The notes below the pieces were generated by a model. It was not told where the DNA came from. It made no database searches and saw nothing but the letters and a program-made list of their open reading frames with translations. From positions 31,221 through 95,220 of the forward strand of contig JAEWLJ010000029.1 in the NCBI GenBank assembly GCA_023393455.1: a DNA stretch of 64,000 nt. Direction: 5' to 3'. Each line of letters starts with the position of its first letter. Position 1 is the first letter of the stretch. Below, in pieces: positions 53,094 to 62,453 of the stretch. This stretch comes from Methanobacteriota archaeon (lineage in GTDB: Archaea; Halobacteriota; Methanomicrobia; Methanomicrobiales; Methanoculleaceae). The position numbers and the translations under genes were made by a program.

Positions 53094-53540
53094 TCAACTG
53101 CGGAGTTTCGGCGAATTGAACCAGAGCCCGTGGAGCTGGTGGGACTCGTCGCCCTTCTTGAAGACGAACCGGAGAGCGACGCCGTCCTCCCGCTCGAAGG
53201 ATGCCCGGTAGACCACGGCAACGAACTCGCCGGTCTCCGTGACGACGGGATCGCTCCGGGACTCATAGAGCCCGATCCGGGACGTGACGAACTCGCGGTT
53301 CTGCTCGAACGCGGTCTCGTCGAGGCCCTGCTTCATCTCCGGGCCGAAGTCACGGGAGTATTTCGTGTAGTTGCCTTCGTTGAAACCCTCCAGGAGGTTA
53401 TCGGCGATCGGGTCCGCGTAGGCGAGCACCTCCGCCGCATCATCTCCGGAGAGCACGGTCTCCTGGCCCATGCAGCCGCAGGTAGCGACCAGAGCGAGGA
53501 TGAAGAGAGCGGTGAGGAAGGGGACGTGAGATAGACTCAT
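53094..53540 (-). CDS. Lipoprotein with DUF3887-like domain
   Basis: 148 residues. A signal segment ends in the lipobox-like LVATCGCMGQE, so the protein is probably lipid-anchored outside the membrane. The body (ADNLLEGFNEGNYTKYSRDF, then EFVTSRIGLYESRS, then FVAVVYRASFEREDGVALRF) matches the DUF3887 type, found in archaeal and bacterial exported proteins of unknown role. ATG 53540 (MSLSHVP) is preferred over the ATG at 53639. A related piece seems to remain at 52.26-52.33 kb. Confidence 0.72.
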   Translation of the reverse strand: MSLSHVPFLTALFILALVATCGCMGQETVLSGDDAAEVLAYADPIADNLLEGFNEGNYTKYSRDFGPEMKQGLDETAFEQNREFVTSRIGLYESRSDPVVTETGEFVAVVYRASFEREDGVALRFVFKKGDESHQLHGLWFNSPKLRS

Positions 53541-53760
53541 AATAGAGATTTGAACCGAAAACTGATGAATGTAGGGATCGGAGCTCCCGGGGCGAGGCGA
53601 TGCAGACGAGAAGCACACCGGTTCTCGGGGCGTGTCCACCGAACGGCCCCGGTAGCGTGAATCTACCGTTCATGCCTGCGTAGACCGGTAAACCTATGGC
53701 GCCCGGAGATCCGTTCAAGAAACGATGAGGGTGTGCCCGGCCTATGCAGGCATGCACTCC

Positions 53761-53768
53761 AATTTATA
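53761..53768 (+). promoter_or_regulatory. TATA-like box for the broken kinase gene
   Basis: AATTTATA lies 37-44 bases before the ATG at 53805, after which AGAGG gives a modest ribosome-binding site. Confidence 0.4.
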
Positions 53769-53804
53769 ACATCCCGCGTCCTCTCAGAGGAGTGGTTGCA
53801 CTCG

Positions 53805-54614
53805 ATGAGAATCCCCTCCCCGCTCCCACTGGAACTGCGATCCGCGCTGGCCGTTCTCGACGCGCTCGACGAGGGGGTGCTCCTCCTCGACCGGAGCAAC
53901 AGGGTGGTCGCGGTCAACCTTCCGCTCGCGTCTCTCTTCGGTCTCGACCGGGACGCCCTCCCCGGGATCGAGCTCGACCTCTTCATGCGCCGGTATCTCT
54001 CGGGGTGCATCGCGGAGGAAGGGATGGCGGCGAAGATAACGGCATCGCTCCAGGACCGAGGCGAGACTGCCGAATTCACCTGCACCGTCCGCACCCCGGG
54101 GGGCCGGGAGCGTGAACTCCTCGTCTCCGGCGATCGGATCGAGGACGGGACGCTCCGGGGCATGGGGATCGTCCGGGTCCGGGAGATCACCGGTGAAGCG
54201 CGTGCAAAACAGGAACTGCAGAAGTGCGCCGAGAAGTACCGGACCATCTTCGATTCTCTCGACGCGGGGTTTGCGATCATCGAGATGATCTTTGATGCCG
54301 ACGGCAGACCGGCCGATTACCTCTTCATCGAGACGAACCGGGCGTTCGAGATGCTGACCGGGATGAGCGATCTGGCAGGAAAGAGGATGCGGGAATATGT
54401 GCCGGATCATGAAGAGCACTGGTTCGAGATCTACGGTGCCGTCGCAAAGACCGGCGTGCCCAGGCGCTTCGTCCAGTCCGCGAAGTTCCTCACGGACCGG
54501 TGGTACGAGGTCTATGCCTTCCCCTTCGGTGAGGCGGGGAGCAACAGGGTGGCCGCTCTCGCGAGCGATATCACCGACCGGATACGGGCCGGAAGAGAAC
54601 CTGCGGGAGAATGA
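53805..54614 (+). CDS. Multi-PAS histidine kinase, 5' part before a frameshift
   Basis: 269 residues to the premature stop. Two PAS domains: residues about 15-120 (DALDEGVLLLDRSNRVVAVN) and 140-260 (FDSLDAGFAIIEMIFDADGR). The sequence ends DITDRIRAGREPAGE, while the next frame continues as EENLRENEEKYRQVFE. DITDR is where a PAS domain normally runs into the next one, so one extra base at about 54591 (in CCGG) breaks the gene. If corrected, one protein of about 870 residues spans 53805-56427. Either a real mutation or a sequencing error. Confidence 0.7.
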   Translation: MRIPSPLPLELRSALAVLDALDEGVLLLDRSNRVVAVNLPLASLFGLDRDALPGIELDLFMRRYLSGCIAEEGMAAKITASLQDRGETAEFTCTVRTPGGRERELLVSGDRIEDGTLRGMGIVRVREITGEARAKQELQKCAEKYRTIFDSLDAGFAIIEMIFDADGRPADYLFIETNRAFEMLTGMSDLAGKRMREYVPDHEEHWFEIYGAVAKTGVPRRFVQSAKFLTDRWYEVYAFPFGEAGSNRVAALASDITDRIRAGREPAGE

Positions 54615-56427
54615 GGAGAAGTACCGGCAGGTCTTCGAGACGATGGGAGCGGGGGTTGCGGTCCTCGAGGCGGTCCTGGGGGACACAGGAGAACCCGTCG
54701 ACTTCGTCGTTCTCGACGTCGACCTCGCCTACGAGAGCATCATGGGCTCGAAGCGCGATCAGGTCGTCGGGCGGCGTATCACCGAGGTCGCCCCTGGAAT
54801 CGGGAGAGTCTGGGCCGAGCGCTGCGCGGAAAGTCTCGACACCGGGAGGCCGGCGCGGTTCGAGGGTTACAACCCGGTCCGGGACCGGTGGTACGGCGTC
54901 TACACTGGTCCGATGCCCGGGATAGGCCGGTGCGCACTCATCTTCGTCGATATCACCGAGCGCAAGTGCGCCGAGGAGGCGCTCGCCGAGAGCGAGGAGA
55001 AGTTCCGGGCTCTTGTCGAACACTCCCTTGACGGCACGCTCATCCTTGATCCAGAGGGGAAGATCCTCTTCGCGAACCAGACCGCAGCCCGGCTCGTGGA
55101 GATCGAGGATCTTGAGGGGGCGATCGGGCGAAGAAACGTCATGGAGTTCATTGCCCCCGTATCAAAGGCTAATGCACTCAAAGACTTCGAGCAGGTCGCA
55201 AAAGGGATCGATAGGTTTGTTGCACGCTACCAGATCCTCACCGTGATGCGGGAGGAGCGGTGGGTCGAGAGTATCGGGAGATCCATCCTCTATAACGGTG
55301 CTCCGTCAATCCTCATCTCGCTACGAGACGTCACCGAACGATGCCGGGCAGAAGAAGCCCTGCGAGAGAGTGAAGAGAAGTACCGCACCCTCTTTGACAG
55401 CGCAGGCGACCCCATTCTCATCCACGACCTCGAGGGGAACCTTCTCGATGTGAACAGGGTGGCAGTAGAGCGCTTCGGCTATTCCCGGGAAGAACTGCTG
55501 GAGATGACCATCGCCGAGATTGTGTCGCCGGAGTTTGCCGCCCTTATGCCCGAACGAATACAGGGACTTGTACAGCAGGGCCACATGGTCTTTGAGACCG
55601 CCGACATCACCCGTGGGGGGAGGCGCATCCCTGTCGAGATCTCGGCACGTCTCATCACCTACCAGGGGAGGCCGGCAATCCTCTCCACCGCCCGGGATAT
55701 CACGGAGCGGAAGCAGGCAAAAGAAGCGCTGGAACGACAGACTGAAGACCTCATCCGGGCAAACAGAGAGGTCGAGGCGGCACGCGACGAGGCGAATATG
55801 TACCTCGATATCATGACCCATGATGTGCGGAACGCAAATAACGTATCGAGCATGTACGCCGATCTCCTGATGAATCTTGCGGAAGGCGAGATGAAGACCT
55901 ATGCCGAGAAATTGCACGCCAGCATCGATCGGAGCAGCGAGATTCTCATGAACGTCGCCACCATCCGGCGGGCGTCGGAAGAGCCCGGTAACCTGTTGTC
56001 GGTAGACCTCGATGCGGTCATACGAGAAGAGATAGAGAACTTTCCCAATGCAGCAATTCGCTACCGGGGTGCCCGCACCAGGGTGCTGGCGGACATTCTC
56101 CTCTCTGACGTCTTCTCAAACCTCATCGGCAACGCCGTCAAGTTCGGCGGTCCCGGTGTCGTGATCGAGATCCGGGTCGAGGAGCAGGACGGCGAAGTGC
56201 TGGTCTCGGTCGAGGATACCGGCTCCGGCGTGCCGGACGAGGTGAAAGGGAGACTCTTTACCCGGTTCGAACGGGGCATGGCAACGGGGCAGGGCCAGGG
56301 GCTCGGCCTCTTCATCGTCCAGACGCTGGTGGAGAGGTACGGCGGGAGGATCCAGGTCGAGGATCGAGTGCCCGGGCACCAGGAGGAAGGAGCAGCGTTC
56401 CGCTTTACGCTGAAGAAAGCAACCTGA
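54592..56427 (+). CDS. Multi-PAS histidine kinase, 3' part after a frameshift
   Basis: About 610 residues without a start codon of its own at the joint. Three PAS domains (EKYRQVFETMGAGVAVLEAV, KFRALVEHSLDGTLILDPEG, KYRTLFDSAGDPILIHDLEG), then the H-box IMTHDVRNANNVSSMYADLL and the ATPase motifs NLIGNAVKFGG, VEDTGSGVP and GQGLGLFIVQTL. It is closely related to the kinase at 20957-23497 in H-box and ATPase. A later in-frame ATG (MGAGVAV, about 54643) could allow a shortened protein. No response regulator is attached; the hybrid at 56.5-59.4 kb is convergent. Confidence 0.75.
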   Translation, partial: EENLRENEEKYRQVFETMGAGVAVLEAVLGDTGEPVDFVVLDVDLAYESIMGSKRDQVVGRRITEVAPGIGRVWAERCAESLDTGRPARFEGYNPVRDRWYGVYTGPMPGIGRCALIFVDITERKCAEEALAESEEKFRALVEHSLDGTLILDPEGKILFANQTAARLVEIEDLEGAIGRRNVMEFIAPVSKANALKDFEQVAKGIDRFVARYQILTVMREERWVESIGRSILYNGAPSILISLRDVTERCRAEEALRESEEKYRTLFDSAGDPILIHDLEGNLLDVNRVAVERFGYSREELLEMTIAEIVSPEFAALMPERIQGLVQQGHMVFETADITRGGRRIPVEISARLITYQGRPAILSTARDITERKQAKEALERQTEDLIRANREVEAARDEANMYLDIMTHDVRNANNVSSMYADLLMNLAEGEMKTYAEKLHASIDRSSEILMNVATIRRASEEPGNLLSVDLDAVIREEIENFPNAAIRYRGARTRVLADILLSDVFSNLIGNAVKFGGPGVVIEIRVEEQDGEVLVSVEDTGSGVPDEVKGRLFTRFERGMATGQGQGLGLFIVQTLVERYGGRIQVEDRVPGHQEEGAAFRFTLKKAT

Positions 56428-56478
56428 ATCAGCCGGAGAGGCTCGCCCACAAAGCTCCCGACCGCCGGCACCCCGGGA

Positions 56479-59358
56479 TCACTCGATAACCCGGTATGCT
56501 CCGGGGGGCACGAGCATCTCGAACCGTGCCCCCTTCCCGGGCTCTCCCGTCTCGGTGATGCCAATCCCGGTGATAGCGAGGATCTCCCGGATCAGGAAGA
56601 GGCCGAGCCCCGTGTTCTTCCCGACGCCCCGGTTGAATATCCGGGCCTTCTCTCCGGCAGGGATACCGACACCGTCGTCCTCCCAGACGAGGGTGAGGTC
56701 GCCCGTCTCCTCCGGCTGATACCAGACACGGACCCGGGTCGCCGCCTCACCGTGCCGGACCGTGTTGTCCATCAGGTTGGAGAAGACCGTTGCAAGCATC
56801 GGGTCCGCGTAGACGACCAGGTCCCCGGCCTCGTTCTCGACCGGCAACCCTTGAAGCACCTCTGGCCGGATCGCGTCGTCGACCCGCTGCCATTCCGGTG
56901 ATCTGACGCCGAGATCGGTGTAGTCCCGGGTGAACTCGATCTGGCGGCGTATCCGGTCGGCGGCGCCCTGCACCCGGGTGAGGTACTTCGAGACCTCAGG
57001 CTCCTGCACGGCCTCCTCGGCAAACGAGAGGTTCCCGAGGAGGATCATCAGCTGGTTCAGGATATCGTGCCGGGTGATACTGCTCATCAGGTTGAGTTTC
57101 CGGTTCACGACCACAAGGCTGTTCGTCTGCCGGGCAAGCTCCCCGGCATGATACTCGATCTCCCGCTCCATCGCTTTGCGCTCGCTGATATCCTGAACGG
57201 TGAACGTCAGGCCCCGGGAGAGATCCACAGGGTCGAAAGGCGCGCCGGAGAGCAGCACTTCGATGACCGTGCCATCTTTACGCCGGGAACGGATCTCAAG
57301 CGTACACGTCCCGGTATCCCGGATCTGTGTGTGCATCTCCTGCAGGACAGACTCGTATCCCGCCTCACTCAGGAAGAAGAGTTGAGCGGGCTGGCCGACG
57401 AGTTCGTCGTGAGTGTAGCCAGCGATATCGCAGAGTCGTTCGTTGACCTCCGTTAAGACGCCGTCCACAGCCATCCCGATGCCGGTGGGGGCGGCACGAA
57501 AGAGGCTCCCCATCTTCTCAGCAGTCTCCCGCAACGCCTCCTCGGCTTCCTTTTGATCCGTGATGTCCTGCCACCCGCCATACAACCGCATGCCGCCGTT
57601 CCCGGTATCGGTACAGTCGGCCGCGACGCGGAGCCATCGGACCGAATCATCCCGGCGGACGATCCGGAGATCAAAGAGCGTCGACTTCCCCGGTAGGAGC
57701 CGGAGAATCTCGCGCTCAAAGACGAGCATGTCGTCCGGGTGGACGATGGCATTCCAGCACTCCATCGCGAGGATCTCGTCGGCGGTATATCCGGTGATCT
57801 CATGCACCGCACCGGCAATCCAGTCGATGGTGCAATCACCGGAATCCTCGATGACGCAGGAGTAGACGACGTCGGAGGTGCTCTCGGAGATCCGCCGGTA
57901 ACGCTCTTCGCTTGCCTGGAGCTGGTGCTGGCTCTCGGCAAGGTCGTCGAAACTCGACCGAAGTTCCTCCTCGGCGGCGGCGAGCTGTTCATATGCCGCC
58001 TGGAGTTCCTCGTGCCTCTGCAGGAGTTCTACATCCACCTGCTTCTGCCGGGTGATATCCCGTATCGTCTCGATTGCACCGACGCGCCTGCCCTCCGGGT
58101 CATAGAGCGGCGAGGCCCTGACCATGAGGGCGACGCCCTGCCCGTCAGGACGGGTGAAGAACACCTCGCCTTCGAGGATCTCTCCCTCCCTCACCATGGC
58201 GTGGTAAGGGCCGCTCAACTCTTCGCCGGACCGGAGAACGTAGTCGATCAGGATCGGGCGTGCCTCGTCGTAGAGCGGAACTGCATACGCGTAATCGCCC
58301 CTGCCGAGCATCCCGGCTTTCGGAACACCAGTCATCTCCTCGATTGCACGGTTCCAGGCGATCACGTGGCCGCTGGTATCGATGACGAAGGTCGCATCCG
58401 GAAGGAAGTCGATGATGTCGGCAAGCCTGCGTTTGCTCTCTAAGAGTCGTTGCTGGTTCCCGGCAAGGTCGTCGAAACTCGACCGGAGTTCCTCCTCGGC
58501 GGCGGCGAGCTGCTCATATGCCGCCAGGAGTTCTTCGTGCCTCTGCACCCGTTCGATCTCGCCGAGTTTGCGCTCCGTGATGTCGTGCACCATTCCGACG
58601 GAGCGGACGACCTCCCCGGCTCCGTTCCGATAGTGCTCGCACCGCTCGTCAAGGTATCGGATCTCCCGGGCATCGCCGCGAAGGATCCGGTGCTCGATCT
58701 CATAGCCGTCCTTTCCGTCTGCGATTGAACTGCGATACGCGGTATCGACCGGCGCTCGATCGTCAGGGTGGACCGCCGCAAGGAACCCCTCATAGGTCGG
58801 CGGTTCACCGGGGTCGAGGCCGAAGATGCGGTAGGACTCGTCCGACCAGGTCAGCCGGCCGGTCTCGTGGTCGAACTCCCAGCTGCCGAGGTGCGCAAGG
58901 CTCTGCGCCATATAAAGCATTTCTTCGGTCTTGTGGACCGCGGCCTCCGCCCTTTGCCTCCCGGCCAGCTGCCGGACGGCGTTCGCCAGTTCGGCGAACT
59001 GCGCCTTCGGGTCGCCGCCCTTCTGGAGATAGAAGTCGGCACCGTTGTTCAGCGCCTCGATCGCCACCTCTTCGCGCCCCCTGCCGGTGAAGATGATGAA
59101 GGGCACCCGGGATCCCGCCTCCCGGACCCGCTTCAAGAGAGCGATCCCGTCCATATCCGGCATCTGGTAGTCCGAGACGATCGCGGCATACCGGCCGGAG
59201 AGGATCATGCGAAGCGCCTCGATGGGGCTTGTGGTGGCGTCGACGGTGATGCCGCCCGCCCGTTCAAGGAAAAGACGGCCGATATCGAGCAGCGCCTCCT
59301 CGTCGTCGACGTAGAGGATGTGATCGGGGTTGGTGATGGTATGCACTGTTGTACCCAT
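56479..59358 (-). CDS. Hybrid receiver-PAS-histidine kinase
   Basis: 959 residues. A receiver domain (residues 12-130) with phosphorylatable Asp in AIVSDYQMPDMDG and Lys in FYLQKGG is followed by about four PAS/PAC domains (AHLGSWEFDHETGRLTWSD, ADIIDFLPDATFVIDTSG, RISESTSDVVYSCV, MGSLFRAAPTGIGMAVDG). The H-box is SSITRHDILNQLMILLGNLS and the ATPase has VFSNLMDNTVRHGE and GVGKNTGLGLFLIREIL. A coiled-coil linker (RHEELLAAYEQLAAAEEELR) occurs twice. ATG 59358 is preferred, with a TATA box just upstream; the earlier ATG at 59388 would lie inside it. Confidence 0.92.
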   Translation of the reverse strand: MGTTVHTITNPDHILYVDDEEALLDIGRLFLERAGGITVDATTSPIEALRMILSGRYAAIVSDYQMPDMDGIALLKRVREAGSRVPFIIFTGRGREEVAIEALNNGADFYLQKGGDPKAQFAELANAVRQLAGRQRAEAAVHKTEEMLYMAQSLAHLGSWEFDHETGRLTWSDESYRIFGLDPGEPPTYEGFLAAVHPDDRAPVDTAYRSSIADGKDGYEIEHRILRGDAREIRYLDERCEHYRNGAGEVVRSVGMVHDITERKLGEIERVQRHEELLAAYEQLAAAEEELRSSFDDLAGNQQRLLESKRRLADIIDFLPDATFVIDTSGHVIAWNRAIEEMTGVPKAGMLGRGDYAYAVPLYDEARPILIDYVLRSGEELSGPYHAMVREGEILEGEVFFTRPDGQGVALMVRASPLYDPEGRRVGAIETIRDITRQKQVDVELLQRHEELQAAYEQLAAAEEELRSSFDDLAESQHQLQASEERYRRISESTSDVVYSCVIEDSGDCTIDWIAGAVHEITGYTADEILAMECWNAIVHPDDMLVFEREILRLLPGKSTLFDLRIVRRDDSVRWLRVAADCTDTGNGGMRLYGGWQDITDQKEAEEALRETAEKMGSLFRAAPTGIGMAVDGVLTEVNERLCDIAGYTHDELVGQPAQLFFLSEAGYESVLQEMHTQIRDTGTCTLEIRSRRKDGTVIEVLLSGAPFDPVDLSRGLTFTVQDISERKAMEREIEYHAGELARQTNSLVVVNRKLNLMSSITRHDILNQLMILLGNLSFAEEAVQEPEVSKYLTRVQGAADRIRRQIEFTRDYTDLGVRSPEWQRVDDAIRPEVLQGLPVENEAGDLVVYADPMLATVFSNLMDNTVRHGEAATRVRVWYQPEETGDLTLVWEDDGVGIPAGEKARIFNRGVGKNTGLGLFLIREILAITGIGITETGEPGKGARFEMLVPPGAYRVIE
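57936..58022. repeat. Internal repeat in the hybrid kinase, copy 1 (87 bp)
   Basis: It matches 58461-58547 with about four mismatches and encodes the second AAYEQLAAAEEELRSSFDDL linker. It marks a past duplication of a linker-PAS unit. Confidence 0.7.
58461..58547. repeat. Internal repeat in the hybrid kinase, copy 2 (87 bp)
   Basis: Encodes the first AAYEQLAAAEEELRSSFDDL linker. Same length as copy 1, no gaps. Confidence 0.7.
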
Positions 59359-59679
59359 TGAGGAAGGGGTGGGAAGTATAAAAAACATTTCGTATGCTTA
59401 GCGCCCAATTGCTGAAGATTATTGATTTACAACCGGTTAAAAAGTGAATTTTATTCAAAGCCGGGTGATATGCCTATAACGAGAGCGGGCAATCTCTCCC
59501 CGTGAAAACATGACCACGGCCCGATGGGCGGCATTTTCGGTTACTCGCGACCGTCTCGGTCTCGATCCTCCCGGGAGGCCTGCGATCTGCACCGTTGACC
59601 GTCTCAATGTCCGCAAGGTCGATCCGGGCCTGGACGACGTCCCAGAAGCCGGGGCCCGCGTCAGGGGGTATCTCGACCT
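59359..59679. other. Intergenic region with hybrid kinase promoter
   Basis: AAGTATAAAAAA at 59374-59385 gives a TATA box on the minus strand about 20 bases before ATG 59358. The bases 59400-59470 are AT-rich. The rest (59475-59679) is GC-rich, with open frames but no recognisable protein. Confidence 0.5.
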
Positions 59680-60714
59680 CTAGCCACTCCCCTCCTGCAG
59701 CAGGGTGGAGACGTCTCTCTCGGTCTTGCAGAGACGCACCATCGATTGTGCGACCCAGTACGGGTCGATCTCTTCCCCGAAGAAGAACTGGAGCCTTGTC
59801 CACCCGGACGGGTCGGTGGCGAGATCGACCCGCTGCGTCTTCGAGATGACGGCGGAGAGGTGCTCGCGGAGTTCGGGCAGGAAGCCGGCAACCTTCGGAT
59901 ACCGTCTATGGTTGACCTGTATCCCGATGCTGATGGAGTCCCCCCAGTCGCCGAACTCGTAGTGCACTTCGCCCGGCCATCCATCCCGGTAAACGCGGAC
60001 GTCCTCCCCGGTCGCATGCGTCGAGAATACGGGCAACTTCATCTTTGAGAACTTCTCGGCGACCAACCGGAGCCGTAACCTCTGCCCCTTTATCTCCGGA
60101 TCCACCTCTCCCGAGACCAGGAAGCGGGAGTGGTAGAAGTACTCGTTCCTGCCGAGCCGGTAGCGCTCGACCACCAGCAGCCGGAGGTCAAGGTCGCTGT
60201 GTTCGTTGAGGTAGCTGAACTCCCGGATGAGGTCGTCCGGGGCAGCGTCGAGGACGATGATACCCCGGATCTGCCCGGCCCTCAGATGCGAGGCAAAATT
60301 ATCCTTCACCTGGGCGAGCCGGTCCTCGGGGTTCTCTTCCCCCTCGGCACCGCCCATGGATTGGAATGTCTCTTCGAGCAGGCCTCCCGACCTCGCGTTC
60401 ACCTCGTCAGGCGTGAGGTTCTGCATCGCCGAGAGGTAGTCGCATAACCGACCGATGATCTCGCGCCGCGACTCTTCGTTCCGGGCCAGGTTCACCCCGA
60501 CGATGACCGGCAGCCCGTTGCTGTCGATGAGGAAGAGATCGACAAACCCGCTCACAAGCGGGAACTCCCGGCTGATCGCGACGAGCGCGGAGTCATCACG
60601 GTCGACGAGGAGGACCGGGTGCTCGGCGAGGATCTCCTGCAGTTCGTACTCGTTCCTGAAGGGTTCCGGCTGCTGGGCCAGTTCGCTCCCTTCGCCTATT
60701 CGTATCGCGGGCAT
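59680..60714 (-). CDS. PDDEXK-type nuclease relative with altered active site
   Basis: 344 residues. The N-terminal region has the nuclease layout: EYELQEILAEHPVLL, then SGFVDLFLIDSNGLPVIVGV, where an Asp and an ExK pair are normally found. Here the ExK positions read GVN (VIVGVNLARN), so the two catalytic residues are lost. The C-terminal 140 residues (RLRLRLVAEKFSKMKLPVF to the end) form a separate domain whose truncated copy lies at 52.4 kb. Possibly a non-cutting DNA-binding or regulatory partner of the next gene. ATG 60714 has GGAG inside a small hairpin. Confidence 0.7.
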   Translation of the reverse strand: MPAIRIGEGSELAQQPEPFRNEYELQEILAEHPVLLVDRDDSALVAISREFPLVSGFVDLFLIDSNGLPVIVGVNLARNEESRREIIGRLCDYLSAMQNLTPDEVNARSGGLLEETFQSMGGAEGEENPEDRLAQVKDNFASHLRAGQIRGIIVLDAAPDDLIREFSYLNEHSDLDLRLLVVERYRLGRNEYFYHSRFLVSGEVDPEIKGQRLRLRLVAEKFSKMKLPVFSTHATGEDVRVYRDGWPGEVHYEFGDWGDSISIGIQVNHRRYPKVAGFLPELREHLSAVISKTQRVDLATDPSGWTRLQFFFGEEIDPYWVAQSMVRLCKTERDVSTLLQEGSG

Positions 60715-60721
60715 CGAGTCT

Positions 60722-60740
60722 CTCCATAGCGAATATGGAG
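60722..60740 (-). promoter_or_regulatory. Hairpin covering the ribosome-binding site
   Basis: CTCCAT and ATGGAG pair across a seven-base loop in the leader of the gene starting at 60714. GGAG, seven bases before the ATG, lies in the 3' arm and would be hidden when folded. Six pairs are weak, so the effect is uncertain. Confidence 0.3.
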
Positions 60741-60892
60741 GGAGAGGTTGATAGATGTTTATCAATAAGGGCGGGCATGGGGCTTTAGAGGTGGCTCCTA
60801 GTAGGGGGCCGAAATGCGGAGATATTAAGGTACTTCTCCAGACAACAGTTATGCCCTCGAAAAAGGTATTGGATGCCCTTGCAAAGAAGATT

Positions 60893-62056
60893 TTATCCCG
60901 ATTGCGCTCCTGCAAGTCGGTGATGCTCTTCCAGCTCACCTCTCACCCACTCAAGTGTCTTGCAAAACGCATGGAAGTGGTTCTCATCTGCGAGCGGAGA
61001 GAGAGGTCGGTTTGACCAGGTATCGACTTTATTCGGATCAAACCGGATATTGCTTTCGCGGCCCAATTTATTAAGCATCTTTAGGCGCATCTCCCTCTGA
61101 TCAAATGGAGGAAAACGCAATAGCATATCAAAGTTAGGAGCGATGCTGCCTCCTCCATTCATTGTGATAATCCTGCAGTAATTCCCGCCGGGCAGGTCGA
61201 GTCCAATCGTTACTGACCCCTCGTGCGCACCCTTTCCGTATTTCAATGAGAAATTGTGCGTCTCCGCCCATTCAAGGACATGATCTACAATACGTACAGA
61301 TTCATCTCCTGCCCTCTCCTGCATCTGCAGAAGTAACGACTCCCGATCCCATTGCCGTGGTTTTCCAGACCGAGCCTTCTTGGTGTCGATCGCCCTCATC
61401 GTCTGGCCAACGACCCTGGAAACAAGGGTTTTTTCCTTTCGGCCCGTATACTGCTTAACCTCCACCCCGAGCACCTCCGCGGGATTCATCTGCTCATTCA
61501 GGAACTCGATAATCCTCTTCAATTCAGGGGGGATAATATCAGCGACAAAGAGGAGTCGGATCTTCCCCTGCCGAAGGTTCGCCAGCGCTATATCCCAATA
61601 GTCCTCGGGATCGATAGAGCCAGGTAAGAAGGCTGCAAGTTCCTCTTCAGGGTCAACTCCTTTCTCTCCACAAGTTTGAGTAAAGGATCTGATGATATCT
61701 CCGATATTCCAGTACTGCACTGAGTTCGCTGCATAGTCCAGCATCTGGGCAACCACCTCACGGCGAGTTCGGGTGTCACAGCTCCGCTTCACCTCGACGA
61801 GGGTGGGAATTCCATCCTGATCAATGAACAAATGGTCGAGCGCCCACCGTCCGGTACCGTCATCCCTATCAGGAACACCCATTTCACGGGTGATCAACAG
61901 CCACCTCCTCGGCTCGGTCGGATCGATCTGGTCGCCGGCAAGAAGCGCAGGATGGTTCTTGAGGAGCTGCTGAAGGAGGTCTTCAGAGTCATACGGGGTT
62001 TCGACCATCTCCAGTAATTCCTTACCGTCTTTGAGGAGGAATATCTTGCCACTCAT
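60893..62056 (-). CDS. PDDEXK-type endonuclease (DUF91/NucS-like)
   Basis: 387 residues. An intact nuclease signature lies at about residues 70-100: WALDHLFIDQDGIPTLVEVK, with Asp and ExK, then RSCDTRTRREVVAQMLDYAA. This is the arrangement of archaeal DUF91/NucS-type PDDEXK enzymes. The C-terminal half is uncharacterised (GSVTIGLDLPGGNYCRIITM). It lies 178 bases from the altered relative on the same strand. The natural DNA target is unknown; a defence or repair role would fit. ATG 62056 was chosen over a longer frame reaching into the AT-rich leader. Confidence 0.78.
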   Translation of the reverse strand: MSGKIFLLKDGKELLEMVETPYDSEDLLQQLLKNHPALLAGDQIDPTEPRRWLLITREMGVPDRDDGTGRWALDHLFIDQDGIPTLVEVKRSCDTRTRREVVAQMLDYAANSVQYWNIGDIIRSFTQTCGEKGVDPEEELAAFLPGSIDPEDYWDIALANLRQGKIRLLFVADIIPPELKRIIEFLNEQMNPAEVLGVEVKQYTGRKEKTLVSRVVGQTMRAIDTKKARSGKPRQWDRESLLLQMQERAGDESVRIVDHVLEWAETHNFSLKYGKGAHEGSVTIGLDLPGGNYCRIITMNGGGSIAPNFDMLLRFPPFDQREMRLKMLNKLGRESNIRFDPNKVDTWSNRPLSPLADENHFHAFCKTLEWVRGELEEHHRLAGAQSG

Positions 62057-62453
62057 ATGATAGATCTCAGCAGACTCGACATATAAAAAGAGGCGACTGG
62101 AACATATCGATTGGCGAAACACCTCGCGGGGGATTGCCTGAAGTGGTGAAGATGTTTTGTTGCCAGCAAATTTGAGGATGGCTCACAATACAGGGTGAGG
62201 TTGAGGGATTTTGGTAGAGATTGGATACTGAGAAAACAGAACAGGCCACGGCTCCCAGATGCATCGCAGATGCTCCTGAGCGGGTGAATACGGCACTTGA
62301 TTCCCAGCAAGGGCTGCATTATTGAATCACCTGACATCCATCCCGTGTGTGGGGCATATGACAAAGGGCAACAGAAACATATAAATAGAATTATGCACCA
62401 TCCTGCGTTTGTGCAGTAGTGCTATACTGCAATAAAACAACACGGTGTGCAAA
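62057..62453. other. AT-richer intergenic region
   Basis: 397 bases with no supported gene. CATATAAATA at 62379-62388 is a clear TATA box about 66 bases before the ATG at 62454. Base composition drops here compared with the left part of the window. Confidence 0.5.

Noticed and set aside
59474..59803. 109-codon leftward frame at the end of the PDDEXK relative
   Set aside because: Its first part is an out-of-frame shadow of that gene and the rest has no family likeness.
62053..62364. 103-codon leftward frame upstream of the endonuclease
   Set aside because: It ends inside the nuclease start region, lacks a ribosome-binding site and has no recognisable features.
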